A stretch of DNA of 64,000 nt from Rhododendron vialii. Lineage: Eukaryota; Streptophyta; Magnoliopsida; Ericales; Ericaceae. Numbering within the stretch: position 1 is the first letter of the stretch; each line of letters starts with the position of its first letter. A program made the position numbers and the translations under genes. Shown one piece after another: positions 48,358 through 60,330 of the stretch. Location of the stretch: assembly GCF_030253575.1 (NCBI RefSeq), contig NC_080564.1:3020501-3084500 (forward strand), read 5' to 3'. The notes under the pieces were generated by a model, which was not told the origin of the DNA, did not search any database, and worked only from the letters and a program-made list of their open reading frames with translations.

Positions 48358-50310
48358 CTAAAAGAATGCGAAACAATTAAAAAATAAGAATCGAATTATG
48401 GACACTGCTCCATGTGTGAGTTATTTGTAATTTAATTAATTGATATTACAATGTGGGTTAGCCGGATCAGAGCAACTAAAGTGGTGTGTTTCGTGGTCTT
48501 TTAACACACAAATTTCCCAAGAGAAACCTACTTGAAAATAGCTCAAAGCAACAATAATCCTACAGCTTAGTTTGCTAGATGAGATCACTTGTGTGAAACA
48601 ACCACTTAATTTGGAGATATTGGTCTCCAATGAAACCTATTTAAACCTAACAAATGAAGAATATTTTTCATACACGTGTGCATATTTGAGACTGATCATT
48701 TTAACACATATCAGTTCCTTTAACAAACTATGCATAAAGAATGCCCAAATGATGTAAAAAGAGAGATCCTACCTAAAACAGTAGGAAGCATATTAAGAAA
48801 ATAAGAGTACTCTAAAAACGAAGTTCCTTTTTTCTTTTGATGTCGACAAGAAGATTAGTCAAGTACTTCTTAAATTGGTGAGCGGTAAGTAGCATCATTG
48901 CTAAAGAATGTGAATTCCCACTAGCTAGCCAAGTTGATATCTACACTACACTCCGGCCAATCATGCATGTGCTTAATTCTCAACCCCCTAGCTAGAAATA
49001 CGTACCTATATCGGCAAGATGCCAACTAAAATATTTTGGAACAATACCTTCAAATAATATGACATTTGTGTCTATCTCCTAAGTTTAGGTGCATGTAACA
49101 CCAAACAACAATTAGATGTATATATGCAAATGAAGCAATAATCTTCCAATACAATAAAAATGTTTGTGTATAAATGGTTCATGTGCATGGACCAATCAGG
49201 AATACTATCAAAACTTCATCAAATCAAAACTAAAAAGTGTCATGGTTTCAATACGAATTCGCCAATCAACATGGGTCTAATCTAGGTTGTTATCCTTATA
49301 CACTTTATTAATTAAAAAAAGCTAAGGGGTTAAATTAATATCATTGAAATTGCAAGCATATATTTTGAAACATCTTTTTGTGGTTCAATTAAATTCATGG
49401 ATTGCCTAAAGTTCCAAATAGTTAAGCACCCCAAGCTGACCAAAATAGTTTGTGGTTCAATCAAATCGCAATAGTTTTATTCAAGCTGACCCGAGCTTTA
49501 CCATCCTCTTGCCTTGTTTGTTAGCATATTTTAGTTTAGTACTGAACTTGGGCCTGAAATAGGGCTTGTTTAATTAGACTTCCTAACTTGGAAAAATAGT
49601 AAAGATATTGGTACCGACTACCACCATCCCGAAATCATATCGATGGCCTTGTCAGTCCCACTCCGGCCACCAGACGGTCGATCTGAGCCGTCTTAAATTT
49701 TATAATAAAAAAAAATAAGGGGGCTCTCACGGGAATCAACGGCATCCGATGCGTGTAGGGTGCTCAATCAAAACACCATATTTTCGCATATATATGTATG
49801 GTGGCCAGAGTGGGCCCGGCAAGGCCGTCAGTGCGATTTTAAGATGGTGGTGGTCGGTACATATAACACTACTCTTGGAAAAATTAGGCACATGATCAGT
49901 ACATATATAGTATTGCCTGAAGCATTTTTGTAAATACTATGTTAGTGGTACCAAGGACCCCTTTCTCTGTTAGTTAATTGGTTTTATTTTGATGAAGGAA
50001 ATTTTTTTGGGTGCAAATAGGGTACCGTTGACATGGTACCCGACGCACATATACGGGCTGTCTAAAAATACAACCGACGATCCGGATTGAAAACACTTTT
50101 CCTTTTCTTTTTCTTTTTTTGAAAATCCGTTCGGAACTTTCAATCCGGACCGTCAGGTACATTTTTGGACGGCTTGAATGTGTGCGTTAGGTACCACGTG
50201 GTACCCAATTTGCTACAAAAAATTTCTCTTGATCAAGACCACAAAAATTCAGTCCTCTTTGTGGTCACAACACACGAGAAGTTAATTCTCTCTGTTTCAA
50301 GGCGGTTATA

Positions 50311-50462
50311 TCATATTTCTACTTCTTGTATTCGTAATTTTGAGGTTTGCCTTTTAACTCCTTCCATCATTTCTATGCTAGCTGCAGGATGGAAGCTTTT
50401 GTGAAGTTCATTAAGAGGTGTGTAGACGACGTTGGAGGATTCAGATGACACAGAAATTAAAA

Positions 50463-50501
<39 letters not shown>

Positions 50502-50871
50502 GTCCGGCAAATTGTAGCTTCGTCTTTTTAAGATTCAGGGACTCCCACATTCTCTCTGTCAAGTGGTTAACTTCTGCATATGTATGAACAAAAAAAATTA
50601 AATTAAGGAAGATTTTTTTTTTTTTTTTTTTGCAAGAAAATTTAGTCATTTAACACAAGATAAAATACCATGTTTACTTACATGTGGACTGGGTTCCTGG
50701 AATGTCTGCACTAGACATAGTCATCCACTCCTTCACATGGGTGACGGAATCTTGTATGTTCTCCTCAATGGAATTGTTCCAGTTCTCTTGTTTAGGAGTC
50801 AGACGTGATCCAAATTCCCCAACAATATTCAGCTCGTCATGGGTAAAACCACTCCTTGAAGCCTGTCCCCG
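50311..50871 (-). pseudogene. 3' part of the unrecognised gene, right arm
   Basis: Minus-strand exon from the arm border (50871) to a donor near 50680 and a second exon from about 50579 to TGA 50313-50311. Here the frame is intact through THVKEWMTMSSADIPGTQST and continues in phase into YAEVNHLTERMWESLNL, ending TSKLRIQEVEI. The first ~134 codons seen in the left copy are absent because the palindrome ends inside exon 1. So this copy has a good frame but no 5' end. Confidence 0.6.
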
Positions 50872-51220
50872 TGTATACTGCATTTTACACCCAGGTTGAC
50901 ACCATCCGCTAAAGAAAAACGTGTTGATTGCCCATGGAGCACGAAAACGTGGTAATTAATAAGCTACAGATGAAGTGACATAGAGTAATAAAATCTCGAA
51001 GACCTGTGACTTTTCCCGATTTTCTACAGAACTAGAAAACTCTTCTTGTTACTATATCTATAGGTAACAATTTTGTATCTACAAGACTACAAGGTCAAGG
51101 TACCCTCTCGAGATGTCTAAGTAATTTTGCTTTCTAGCTTGTTAACTTTTTGTAGGAAGAGTGATCGAGGAGAGCAATTTCTCTAGTAATACTAACTAGA
51201 GACCGGGTTACACGCGATGC
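50872..51220. other. Unique junction between right arm and F-box/LRR remnant
   Basis: About 350 bp with no recognisable gene; no F-box coding sequence was found here on either strand. Confidence 0.5.
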
Positions 51221-53547
51221 ATGAGCAAGTTGAATTTTGACCAATATATTTCACGTGTCACAAATCATTTTGGCTCTAAATCATTGACTTTTCTATTGTT
51301 AAGAAACTGCAATATGACAAACCTTCTTATTAGTACAAAGTGTTGCTCCCTGCGGGAGTTAATTTTGTTGGGTGTTTATGTAACCGAGGACATTCTTCAA
51401 ATGATCATATTTTGCTGTTCTTCTTCCCTTATCAGACTAGACCTGTCTTGTTGCAAATTGTTGAAGAATCTTCATATCTCCGATGTTCAAAAACTCAAGA
51501 AGGTTGATGTGCATGATTACGCTGGTGAACTTGAAAGAATTGAGATTAAAGCACCCAATCTTGGTTCTTTTGCCTATCACGGATATAGAAGGACATTGAA
51601 CGTTTGTTTGGCTTCTTGTGTGAATCTACAAGAGTTGTGCATAGATTGTCCCCTCATTCCGGAACAATTTACTCGAGATGTTGGTTCTAGATTTCCACTC
51701 CTTAAATAATTGGAGCTACATGGTTATGGGTTGAAATCGTTTGAGATAACAAGTCTTCAACTTGAAAGATTATCGTTAAGAAGTTTGCATCCTATTATTA
51801 TTATTAAGGCTCCAAATCTTTCTTCATTTGCATTTGATGGTGATCTTACGAGTGTATCACAATTATCCATGGAAGTTTCAAGGGAATGTGAAATTGGGCT
51901 CACAAGCCCCCAGGAACTAGACACTCTATGGTTCCTGAAATTGAAAGAATGGGTTACAAAGTTAGGTGTCAACAACGTGGTTTTTAAAGTAGCTGATTTT
52001 TCTAGTAAGGTATGGTTACAAAATAAAGTTTCGTGTAGTATCTTTTTTTTTTTTTTTTTTCAGTTTTTGTTTCTTGTCTTTTGTTGATAGTAGTAGTTTG
52101 AAATTATTTGTTGGCAGAATTTTTGCCTCTGGATAATGAAGATAACTTTCAGTTTCGAAGTTCTGAGAAATATTTCGATTCCTCCACCATGTCATGTGAA
52201 GCATTTGAAGCTATCGGGACGATCATATCGGGTTGGAGTTCTCAATTTAGATGCTCTTGTGGATGGCTTACCTTGGAGTTGTCGTCCTGAAACACTATCG
52301 ATTGCAGAGGCACCGGATATTGGGACAAAGTTTGCAAAGGTATATTCTCTCTCTGTCCCTTTTATAGTGTTCCCCTGGTAATCGTGTATTTTCTTGGGCG
52401 TAAAAAAAAAGGTGTATTTTCACCAAATTAAAGTACTCTTTGAACCAAGATTGTGGATCCCGTATCGTACGCCTGCATTGTTTCAACCTAAAACCGGTAC
52501 TTGAAGCTCCCTTTTCCGTTTCATTTGAATTACCTGAGGTTGCCGTTGGTACTAGAGGATTCCGGTCATTTTTCGGTTACCAGAGCTTACCATTTCGTTT
52601 TTCAAAACGGAGAATAAAAGATTGGGTTGAGTAAAAGGACTACTGTGTTTTCTGCTATCCTACCCTGTCAAAAGGGCAACTATTGTGGTTGGAAAGGATG
52701 CAAGTCTGTCTATTTTTATTTTTATTTTTAAATTTGTTTTCACATCTTAGCTGTCCTTTATTACATAGTAACATATTTACTTTACTAATATAGCTTTATT
52801 ATTATTTATCGGAAATATAGAGTACCATCTCAAGCTGTCCTTTTTTCACTCCATTTCATCGTGCCTTGAGCTATATATGCATATGACATTTACGAAGCAC
52901 CTTAATATATAAGTGCACATTTAGATAGTTGGACTTAATTAATACGTGTACACATGTATATAACAGTTTGCATATTCATTATATTATAACGAAAAATCCG
53001 AAACGGTATCCGAATCATTTTGGTACCGGTACGTACTGTACTGTACCATAACAAAAACGGTACCACAACTCGTACGGTATTCAGAACCTTGCTTTGAGCA
53101 CTTCAATTTGGTGCAATAAAAATAATATAGAGAGATACAGTATATATTTTAAGGGTTTGAAAATGCACATATTCCTAATGTGGACATTTAAAAAGGGACA
53201 GATGGAGTACCTGGATAGAAAGGGGATCAAAAGATAATTTTGTAGCATTCTTTACTGTTATATTTATTTGTCAAATTCCCCTTAGAAAAGCATGTGCCGT
53301 GTTTGGTACTCCAAAACACTTATTTGTTTGATCAATGCAGGCTCTGTGTGAGAAGCTTGTGAGCCAAAAAAGTAGGCAACGCTGTTGTGGATCTTCTCCT
53401 GTCGCATGCTGGTTGCACTGCCTAAAAGATGTTAAGATCGCGTTGCTTGCTGGGACAGATAAAAAAGCTCTCGACTGCCATTCTTTGTTACAGGCATTGC
53501 CAACTCTCATAAGACACCATCATATTAGTTTTAATTTTCGTTGGTGA
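51221..53547 (+). pseudogene. F-box/LRR (FBD-type) gene lacking its F-box, one in-frame stop
   Basis: Exons 51221-52009, 52118-52339 and 53341-53547 (TGA) join in phase, 406 codons. Exon 1 holds LRRs typical of plant F-box/LRR proteins (LTFLLLRNCNM, LRELILLGVYVT, LIRLDLSCCKLLKNLHI, IKAPNLGSFAYHG, LQELCIDCPLIP). Exons 2-3 hold the family's C-terminal region (EVLRNISIPPPCHVKHLKL, VDGLPWSCRPETLSI, CWLHCLKDVKI). Codon 163 is TAA (51707-51709) between FPLLK and LELHG, where homologues continue without a break. No F-box precedes the LRRs; the sequence stops resembling the family about 350 bp before the palindrome border, so the 5' half may have been lost in that rearrangement (inference). Intact relatives recruit substrates to SCF ubiquitin ligases. 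Confidence 0.75.
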
Positions 53548-53560
53548 TCCGTTTATTACA

Positions 53561-53562
<2 letters not shown>

Positions 53563-53626
<64 letters not shown>
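53563..53626. repeat. CT dinucleotide microsatellite
   Basis: Thirty-two uninterrupted CT units just after the F-box/LRR stop codon. Confidence 0.98.
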
Positions 53627-53630
<4 letters not shown>

Positions 53631-54748
53631 AAGGATTCAAGATTCAAAAAAAAGTTTTATGATTTATCACAAGTACTATAACACTTCTAGTAGATTATAA
53701 CATAGTTCATCACTTGTTAGCTTGGCTTACATGTTCATGTAACATGTCTAGTACGTGCTTTTTATGCTGTATTTGGAGATTGTGTTGTGGAATTAATTCA
53801 TACGAGTAGATAAAGCTTTTAACTGACAGCGATGAGGATTATTTTGAATGAATGATCCAGAGTGAAATTTATATCTTATTTGATGGTGTCCTTGCGTAAA
53901 TTCCATCTTGAGCCTGCTGTGCTTGATGTAGATTTGAATTGAGTGAATGAAAGGGTAGTGTTGGATAGAGTTTCATCATCTCTCCTGAAATCAATTGGGA
54001 TATAATGTAAGGGTTGTGAGGTATTTTGATTATTTTGTATGTGGAGGGGTATTTTGGTCCTTTGATAATGTAAGGATGGTAGGGGCATTTTGGTTATTTT
54101 GTACAAACGGGATATTGTGATCATTTTGAGAACGTATGAGTTTTAGAGGTATTTTGTCTTGTTTTTTTAAAACAAGGGAAAACACCTTTTCCATATTTCC
54201 ATAATTTCTTAAAACATCAAAAAGTATTATTGTATTCCGGTCGTATTTGTTGGAATTCAATTAACACTCGAGTCTTGACTAGAAAAACAGCAGAACTCTT
54301 AAACGAACGGGGTCTTGATCTCCGAAGATACTACACCTTCCACTCTAAAATATTTGTACAGTGTGCGATTCGAAACAAGAATTTAAAAACAATGCTTTTT
54401 TTTAAAGAAAAAATTTCAACTTTTCTCATAAAAAAAACTCGTTGATCTACTCATAAATTATTAAAAAATTAATTTAGTTTTAAGCAATCGTATTGCGAAC
54501 CAAACAAAACATGAATGAAAAGAGACGGTAATAAAGAAGAAAGTGAGGTCATCAATTGTCCACGCCAAGAGTCTTCCAAGAGAGAGGCCAATCTTTTGCT
54601 CTAAGCTCTCCACACAAACACAAACGTGCCTCCCTTATCTTTCCTCAACACCAGAACCCTCTGCAACTCCAGCAACATTATTTGATTTCTGTAAAGACCA
54701 CACATTCCTTACATTCCTCTCTCTCTCTCTCTCCAAAAACACTCTGCC
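53627..54748. other. Intergenic and promoter of PrxQ copy 1
   Basis: Direct repeats of TTTTG(G/A)T(T/C)ATTTTGTA-type words occupy about 54020-54150. From about 54271 (CTTGACTAG) the sequence is homologous to 57063 onward, marking the start of the tandem PrxQ duplication unit. The leader before the ATG is CT-rich. Confidence 0.55.
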
Positions 54749-56748
54749 ATGGCTTCTCTTTCTCTCTCTCTCCAAAAACACCCACTCCCTTCTCTCCTTC
54801 CAAGACAATCCCCCAAACCCCTTTCATCATCTTCTCACAACCTCTTCATTCTCCCCAAATCATCACATTCCCATTTCTACGGTACCGTCAAGCTCTCTTA
54901 TCCTCCCTCCCTCTCACTCCCATCTTCCAATTCTTCTTCAAGGAAGCAGACTCTGATTTTTGCCAAGGTAAACAAAGGTGGGGTGCCCCCGAGTTTCACA
55001 TTGAAAGATCAAGAAGGAAGGAATGTGACCCTCTCCAAATTCAAAGGGAAGCCTGTGGTTGTTTACTTCTACCCTGCTGATGAAACCCCTGGTTGCACCA
55101 AACAGGTACGTACTCTTTCCTTTTTTCTTTTCTTCTCTCTTTCCCTTCAATTACTGTTACATAAATTACGAATCGGTTTTGCAGTTGTTGTTCAGGATCC
55201 CTTACATTTATGATGTCCTTATCCCCTGATCAGTTGTAACGAACCACAATTTCGTGTAATACACGTACAGACTAAGGATTTTCCAGTGTTCTAAAAATCG
55301 GATTAATTGCTAGCGGGGTCTATCCGACTAGATCCGACTAATTGCTATGTGCCAATTACTGGGCCTCGAAGCTCGAAGGTGACCGCCCACCCGACTAGTG
55401 CCTACCGACTCTTAGAACATTGGGATTTTCTTATTAAACATGCATAGGCTTATGTTGGAAGCTTGTGATTCATTAGGTGCGCTTTGTTGGGGAATAATCC
55501 TAAAATCCCTTGGAATGTGGCAAAATCTGCTAAAGAACAACTAGTGATAATGTCAACAAGGCCACCTTTTTCTTCTAGTTATAGTAGCTTTCTCATCTTA
55601 AGCTAGAAAGGCGATCCTTGGATTGTGAAGGGGGGAAAAAAGGTTCTCAATCAAATCAAAATACGTGCTTAGAACCTTCCGAACAAATGCATCATTTTCC
55701 AGGCTGGCTATTAGGTATTGCCAATTCAACCACTTGGGGCTTTGGAAACTTGGATTTCTCCAACGTGTCTCCATACGCCGCTATATCTCTGCTGTAACAC
55801 AATTCCAATTTCATTGCCTTATTTTGATTGTCACATGCTACTGCCTTCGAATTTTAACTGGCACGAGGGATGTTAGCTAGACTGGATTTCACTCAGCTTC
55901 ATCTGAAGATGAAGATGCTAACCAGCTTTTTGATACTATACCCCAGGCTTGTGCCTTCAGGGACTCCTATGAAAAGTTTAAGAAAGCAGGAGCTGAGGTA
56001 GTTGGAATCAGTGGCGACGACCCATCATCCCACAAGGTAATAGTGAAAAAAATCTGCACCGCCTGAACGGCATTCTTCAGTGCTGCAACCAAAATATGAA
56101 AAATAATTGTCATTAACAGTTCTACATTTTCCTCAACCTTACCGACTCAGAAAAACCACTTTACCACTGATTGCTTAACGTTCAGGGGGAAAAAACTATA
56201 TATTTTTCCGTGCTTGTTTAATTATAGTCAGTCCAGTTTTTGTTCATCTGAATTCATCTTTATTGGTAATTTTATGTACGGAAGCTCTATTAGCTTGTCA
56301 GCCATTTTTATATCAACCTCAGCATTTTGAACCTGGGGAGACTTCTTTGAATTATGAAGCAGTTTCTGATATCAATTTTTATGTACTGATCTTTTCTTTT
56401 TAGTTATAATTTCATAGTGGTAGAAAAGTCATGATGTGAATTGAAATCCTACTCCGTTCCTCTGTTACGAATTAGCTTGTGATTGCGTCCCAAATCTTGT
56501 GGATGACCAAAAGTCGAGAATGAATGCAGGCATTTGCAAAGAAATACAGACTTCCATACACATTGCTGAGTGATGAGGGAAATAAGATCAGGAAAGAGTG
56601 GGGAGTGCCTGCAGATCTGTTTGGAACACTGCCCGGAAGACAGACTTATGTTCTAGACAAGAATGGAGTGGTTCAACTTATCTACAATAACCAATTCCAA
56701 CCGGAAAAGCACATCGACGAGACCTTGAAGATTCTTCAAAGTATTTAA
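54749..56748 (+). CDS. PRXQ: Chloroplast peroxiredoxin Q, copy 1 (3 exons)
   Basis: Exons 54749-55105, 55947-56036 and 56530-56748 give 221 residues (Arabidopsis PrxQ is about 216). The Ser/Leu/Pro-rich N-terminus (about 1-68) looks like a plastid transit peptide, [18 protein letters not shown] being near the family start. The AhpC-TSA fold follows: [67 protein letters not shown] and [18 protein letters not shown]. Peroxidatic Cys116 and resolving Cys121 (C-x4-C) form the intramolecular disulfide typical of PrxQ and straddle the exon 1/2 junction. The enzyme reduces H2O2 and alkyl peroxides in the thylakoid lumen/stroma using thioredoxin. Unlike copy 2 there is no intron after IFAK. Intron 1 holds a 139-bp hAT-like MITE. 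Confidence 0.95.
55284..55422. mobile_element. hAT-type MITE in intron 1 of PrxQ copy 1
   Basis: 139 bp flanked by a perfect 8-bp duplication GGATTTTC (55276-55283 and 55423-55430). The ends CAGTGTTCTAA and TTAGAACATTG are inverted, starting with the CA...TG of hAT elements. The orthologous intron position in PrxQ copy 2 (about 58929) lacks the element, giving an empty-site comparison. Confidence 0.9.
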
Positions 56749-58296
56749 ACCTTTTTTCCATACTTTCCGTCTGTGTTTTCTTTAATTCCTCTCCCTCCCT
56801 GTTTGTTTACCGTAATTCATGTTTTGGATTTAGATCATTGACCTCTCTTATGAGTTTGGCCTCGTGTATCGTTTACGTCTGTGTAATCAAAAAAAAGAAA
56901 AAAAGAAAGCATTTTGATGAGATGTACAATGTGAGCGGAACAGATTATTATGTTAATATCCGGCAAGCGACCAAAAAATAGCCGACTGTACATAGTGATT
57001 TTTCTGCTCAAGTGCAGTTACAGTTAATAGCCGGATAACTTTGGGTTGCCTGCGCAAAACACTCTTGACTAGAATAAAAATAGTATTTAGACATTGCAAA
57101 ATGTCAAAAATAGCAGAACCGTAACTATCTGATTCAGGAATATACTACTCCTTCCACTCCAAAATATCTGTCACGTGTGCAAAACGAGAACTTAAAAACA
57201 ATGCTCTTATTCAAATTTTCTCAAAAATTAATGCTATATTTTGATTGGTGTTTGAAATTTTTTTTGAAAAATAATAGGGGTAATAAGAGTATTCACAATG
57301 CTATAATCAAAAGTAAAAGATTTTTAAAGTTAACAACGTCGGTGCAAAATATGGCTCATAATGCTATAATCAAGCTTAACAACCTTCTTAGAAATAATCA
57401 AATTTTGGGTTTTGAATAATCAAAATTAGCAACATTTTGACAATAATCAAATTTAATAGACTTTATATATTCTCAATCAAATACACCAATTATTATACAA
57501 AAATGTTCTATCTCTCTTCCCTTTTCCTCTCTCTCTTTCTTTTCGAAAAAAAATTTCGGAAATTTTTTTTTTTTAGAAAACAGTTTTTTTAAAATAGTTT
57601 TTTTCCAAAAAAAAAGTTTCAAAAACTATTTTCTATTTCTGGTAAATAATTTTTATTAGTTTCAAATCTATTTTTAAAAAAACTATTTTCTACTATTCAC
57701 AGTTTTTAGTTTTTTTGTAGTTTGAAAAGATGATGTAACAAGTTCTGGTGATCCAATTTTGATTATGTCATTATAAACATCTACATTGCTAATCTTAGCA
57801 ATCTCTTAAATGAATAATCAAAAGCTGATGTGACAACTTTTGATTATCAATTTTTGATTATAGCATTGTGGATACCCTAAGTGGAAAGAGATAAAGAGAG
57901 AAATGTTGAAAATAAGGAGAATCTACAGTAAATTTTAAAAAAAATCCTTTTTGAATTGTAAAGAGAATAAGACATAAATAAATCATTGATAGCTACTCAT
58001 AAATTGTTGATTTTTTTTCTTGAAAAAAATAAATTAGTTTTAAGTAATCGTTTTTGCCGACAAACATGATGGGAATGAGGGTGGTAATAAGAAGAAAGTA
58101 AGGTCATCAATTGTCCACGCCAAGAGCATGGCCAATCTTTTGCTCTAAGCTCTCCACACAAACACAAACCTGCCTCCCTAATCCAAACACCAAAGCCCCC
58201 CGCAACCCCAACAAGGCAACAACATTCTTTGATTTCCGTAAAAACCACACATACCTCTTTCTCTCTCTGTCTCTCTCTCTCCAAAAACACTCTGCC
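56749..58296. other. Intergenic between PrxQ copies
   Basis: 3'-UTR homology with copy 2 ends near 56888; the second duplication unit starts near 57063. The space holds a TIR element (57287-57877, listed separately), a Stowaway-like single end near 57150, and the promoter/leader of copy 2 (CT-rich from about 58256). Confidence 0.6.
57287..57877. mobile_element. Non-autonomous TIR element, TAA target duplication
   Basis: Ends GAGTATTCACAATGCTATAA and TTATAGCATTGTGGATACCC are inverted, flanked by TAA (57284-57286, 57878-57880). Inner ATAATCAAAAG words and AAAACAGTTTTTTT blocks match the element at 19319-20034. 591 bp, non-coding. Inserted in the promoter region of PrxQ copy 2 and absent at the same place in copy 1. 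Confidence 0.8.
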
Positions 58297-60330
58297 ATGG
58301 CTTCTCTTTCTCTCTCTCTCCAAAAACACCCTCTCCCTTGTCTCCTTCCAAGACAATCCCCTAAACCCCTTTCATCATCTCCTCACAACCTCTTCATTCT
58401 CCCCAAATCATCGCATTCCCATTTCTACGGTACTATCCAGCTCTCTTCTCCTCCCTCCCTCGCCCTCCCATCTTCCCATTCTTCTTCAAGGAAGAAGACT
58501 CTCATTTTTGCTAAGGTGCTTACACTTTTTTCATTGCTGCCTCTTCTACTGTAACTACTATTAATCTTGTAATTGTACCCGAAATTGCTGTATTGATTCA
58601 ACTTGTCTCTCTGCGTATAAAGGTAAACAAGGGTAGGGTGCCTCCAATTTTCACATTGAAAGATCAAGAAGGAAGGAATGTGACCCTCTCCAAATTCAAA
58701 GGAAAGCCTGTGGTTGTTTACTTCTACCCTGCTGATGAATCCCCTGGTTGCACCAAACAGGTACGTACTCTTTCCTTTTTTCTATCTTTCCCTTCAATTA
58801 CTGTTACAGAAATTACAAATCGGTTTTGCAGTTGTTCAGATCAGAATCCCTTACATTTATGATGTCCTTATATCCCCTCAGTTGTAATGAACCACGATTT
58901 CGTGTAATTATACATGTACAGAGTAAGGATTCTCTAATAAAACTTGCATAGGCTTATGTTAATAGGTTGGAAGCTTGTGATTCATTAGGTTCGCTTTGTT
59001 GGGGAATAATCCTAGAATCACTGGGAATGTGGCAAAATCTGCAAAAGAACAACTAGTGAATGTCAAACAAGGCCGCCTTTTTCTGCTAGTTATGGTAGCT
59101 TTCTTAGCTTAAGCTAGAAAGGCGATCCTTGGATTGTCAAGGGGGGAAAAAAGGGTTTTCAATCGAATCAAGATATGTGCTTAGAACCTTCCGAACAAAT
59201 GCATCATTTTCCAGGCTGGCTATCAGGTATTGCAGATTCAACCACTTGGGTCTTTGGAAACTTGGATTTCTCCAATGTGTCTCCATATGCTATATCTCTT
59301 CCGTAATACAGTTCCATTTCATTGCCTTATTTTGATTGTCACATGCTACTGCCTTTGAATTTCACTCAGCTTCATCTTAACATGAAGATGCTAACAAGCT
59401 TTTTGATACTATACCCAGGCATGTGCCTTCAGGGACTCCTATGAAAAGTTTAAGAAAGCAGGAGCTGAGGTAGTTGGAATCAGTGGTGACGACCCATCAT
59501 CGCACAAGGTAATAGTGAAAAAAATCTGCACCACCTGAACGGCATTCTTCAGTGCTGCAACCAAAATATGCAAAAATAATTGTCATTAACAGTTCTACAT
59601 TTTCCTCAACCATACTGACTCATAAAAACCACTTTACCTCTGATTGCTTAACCTATTGTTCAGGGGAAAAAAACTATATCTTTTTTTGTACTTGTTTAAT
59701 TATAGTCGGTCCAGTTTTTGTTTGTCTAAATTCATCTTTATTGGTAATTTCATGTACGGAAGCTCTATTAGCTTGTCAGCGATTTTTATATCAACCTCAG
59801 CATTTTGTACCTGGGGAGACATCTTTGAATTATGAAGCAGTTTCTGATATCAACTTTTATGTCCTGATCTCTTCGTTTTGGTTATAAATCTCATGGTGCA
59901 TGATGTGAATTGAAATCCTACTCCGTTCCTCTGTTACTTTAAGCTGTCAGCCCTGATATCATAGTCTATTTGGTTTTTTGTTATAACAACATACTTAAAT
60001 AAAGCATGCGGAGATTCGAAGAGTGTATTTCTTTTGATACAGTTGTCGTAGAATTGGCTTGTGATTGCGTCTCAAAGCTTGTGGATGACATAAAGTTGAG
60101 AATGAATGCAGGAATTTGCAAAGAAATACAGACTTCCATACACATTGCTGAGTGATGAGGGAAATAAGATCAGAAAAGAGTGGGGAGTGCCTGGAGATCT
60201 GTTTGGAACACTGCCCGGAAGACAGACTTATGTTCTAGACAAGAATGGAGTGGTTCAACTTATCTACAATAACCAATTCCAACCGGAAAAGCACATTGAC
60301 GAAACCTTGAAGCTTCTTCAAAGTATTTAA
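58297..60330 (+). CDS. PRXQ: Chloroplast peroxiredoxin Q, copy 2 (4 exons)
   Basis: Exons 58297-58515, 58623-58760, 59419-59508 and 60112-60330 give 221 residues, closely matching copy 1. Transit-peptide-like N-terminus, Cys116/Cys121 pair, and [12 protein letters not shown] tail all intact; substitutions include Gln-Ala to Gln-Glu at the start of the last exon (EFAKKY) and GDLFG for ADLFG. The extra intron (58516-58622, 107 bp, GT-AG) splits the transit peptide from the mature enzyme after IFAK. Same enzymatic role as copy 1: thioredoxin-dependent plastid peroxidase. Introns 2 and 3 align with copy 1 introns 1 and 2; the last intron is about 100 bp longer here. Both copies look functional. 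Confidence 0.95.

Larger units (their letters stand above)
45968..50871 (-). repeat. Right arm of the ~10-kb palindrome
   Basis: Inverted copy of 40931-45860. Right-specific features: about 6 extra bases in the KEN exon near 46420, a single copy of the CT-microsatellite block, 29 bp retained near 50708-50736, and a lost AG splice acceptor at 47085-47084. Homology stops at CCCCG 50871; beyond it the sequence is unrelated to the left flank. Confidence 0.97.

Noticed and set aside
40931..50871. CRISPR or rDNA-like organisation, or an organelle inverted repeat
   Set aside because: No rRNA, tRNA or plastid genes are present; the content is nuclear genes, LINE and MITEs.
52440..52634. Extra exon of the F-box/LRR gene between 52339 and 53341
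   Set aside because: The frame has no LRR/FBD similarity, and exons 2 and 3 already join in phase at good splice sites.
54543..55213. Several overlapping 130-170 codon frames over PrxQ exon 1
   Set aside because: They are CT-rich leader and transit-peptide sequence read in other frames; the family match and splice sites select the frame from ATG 54749. The same holds at 58111-58564.
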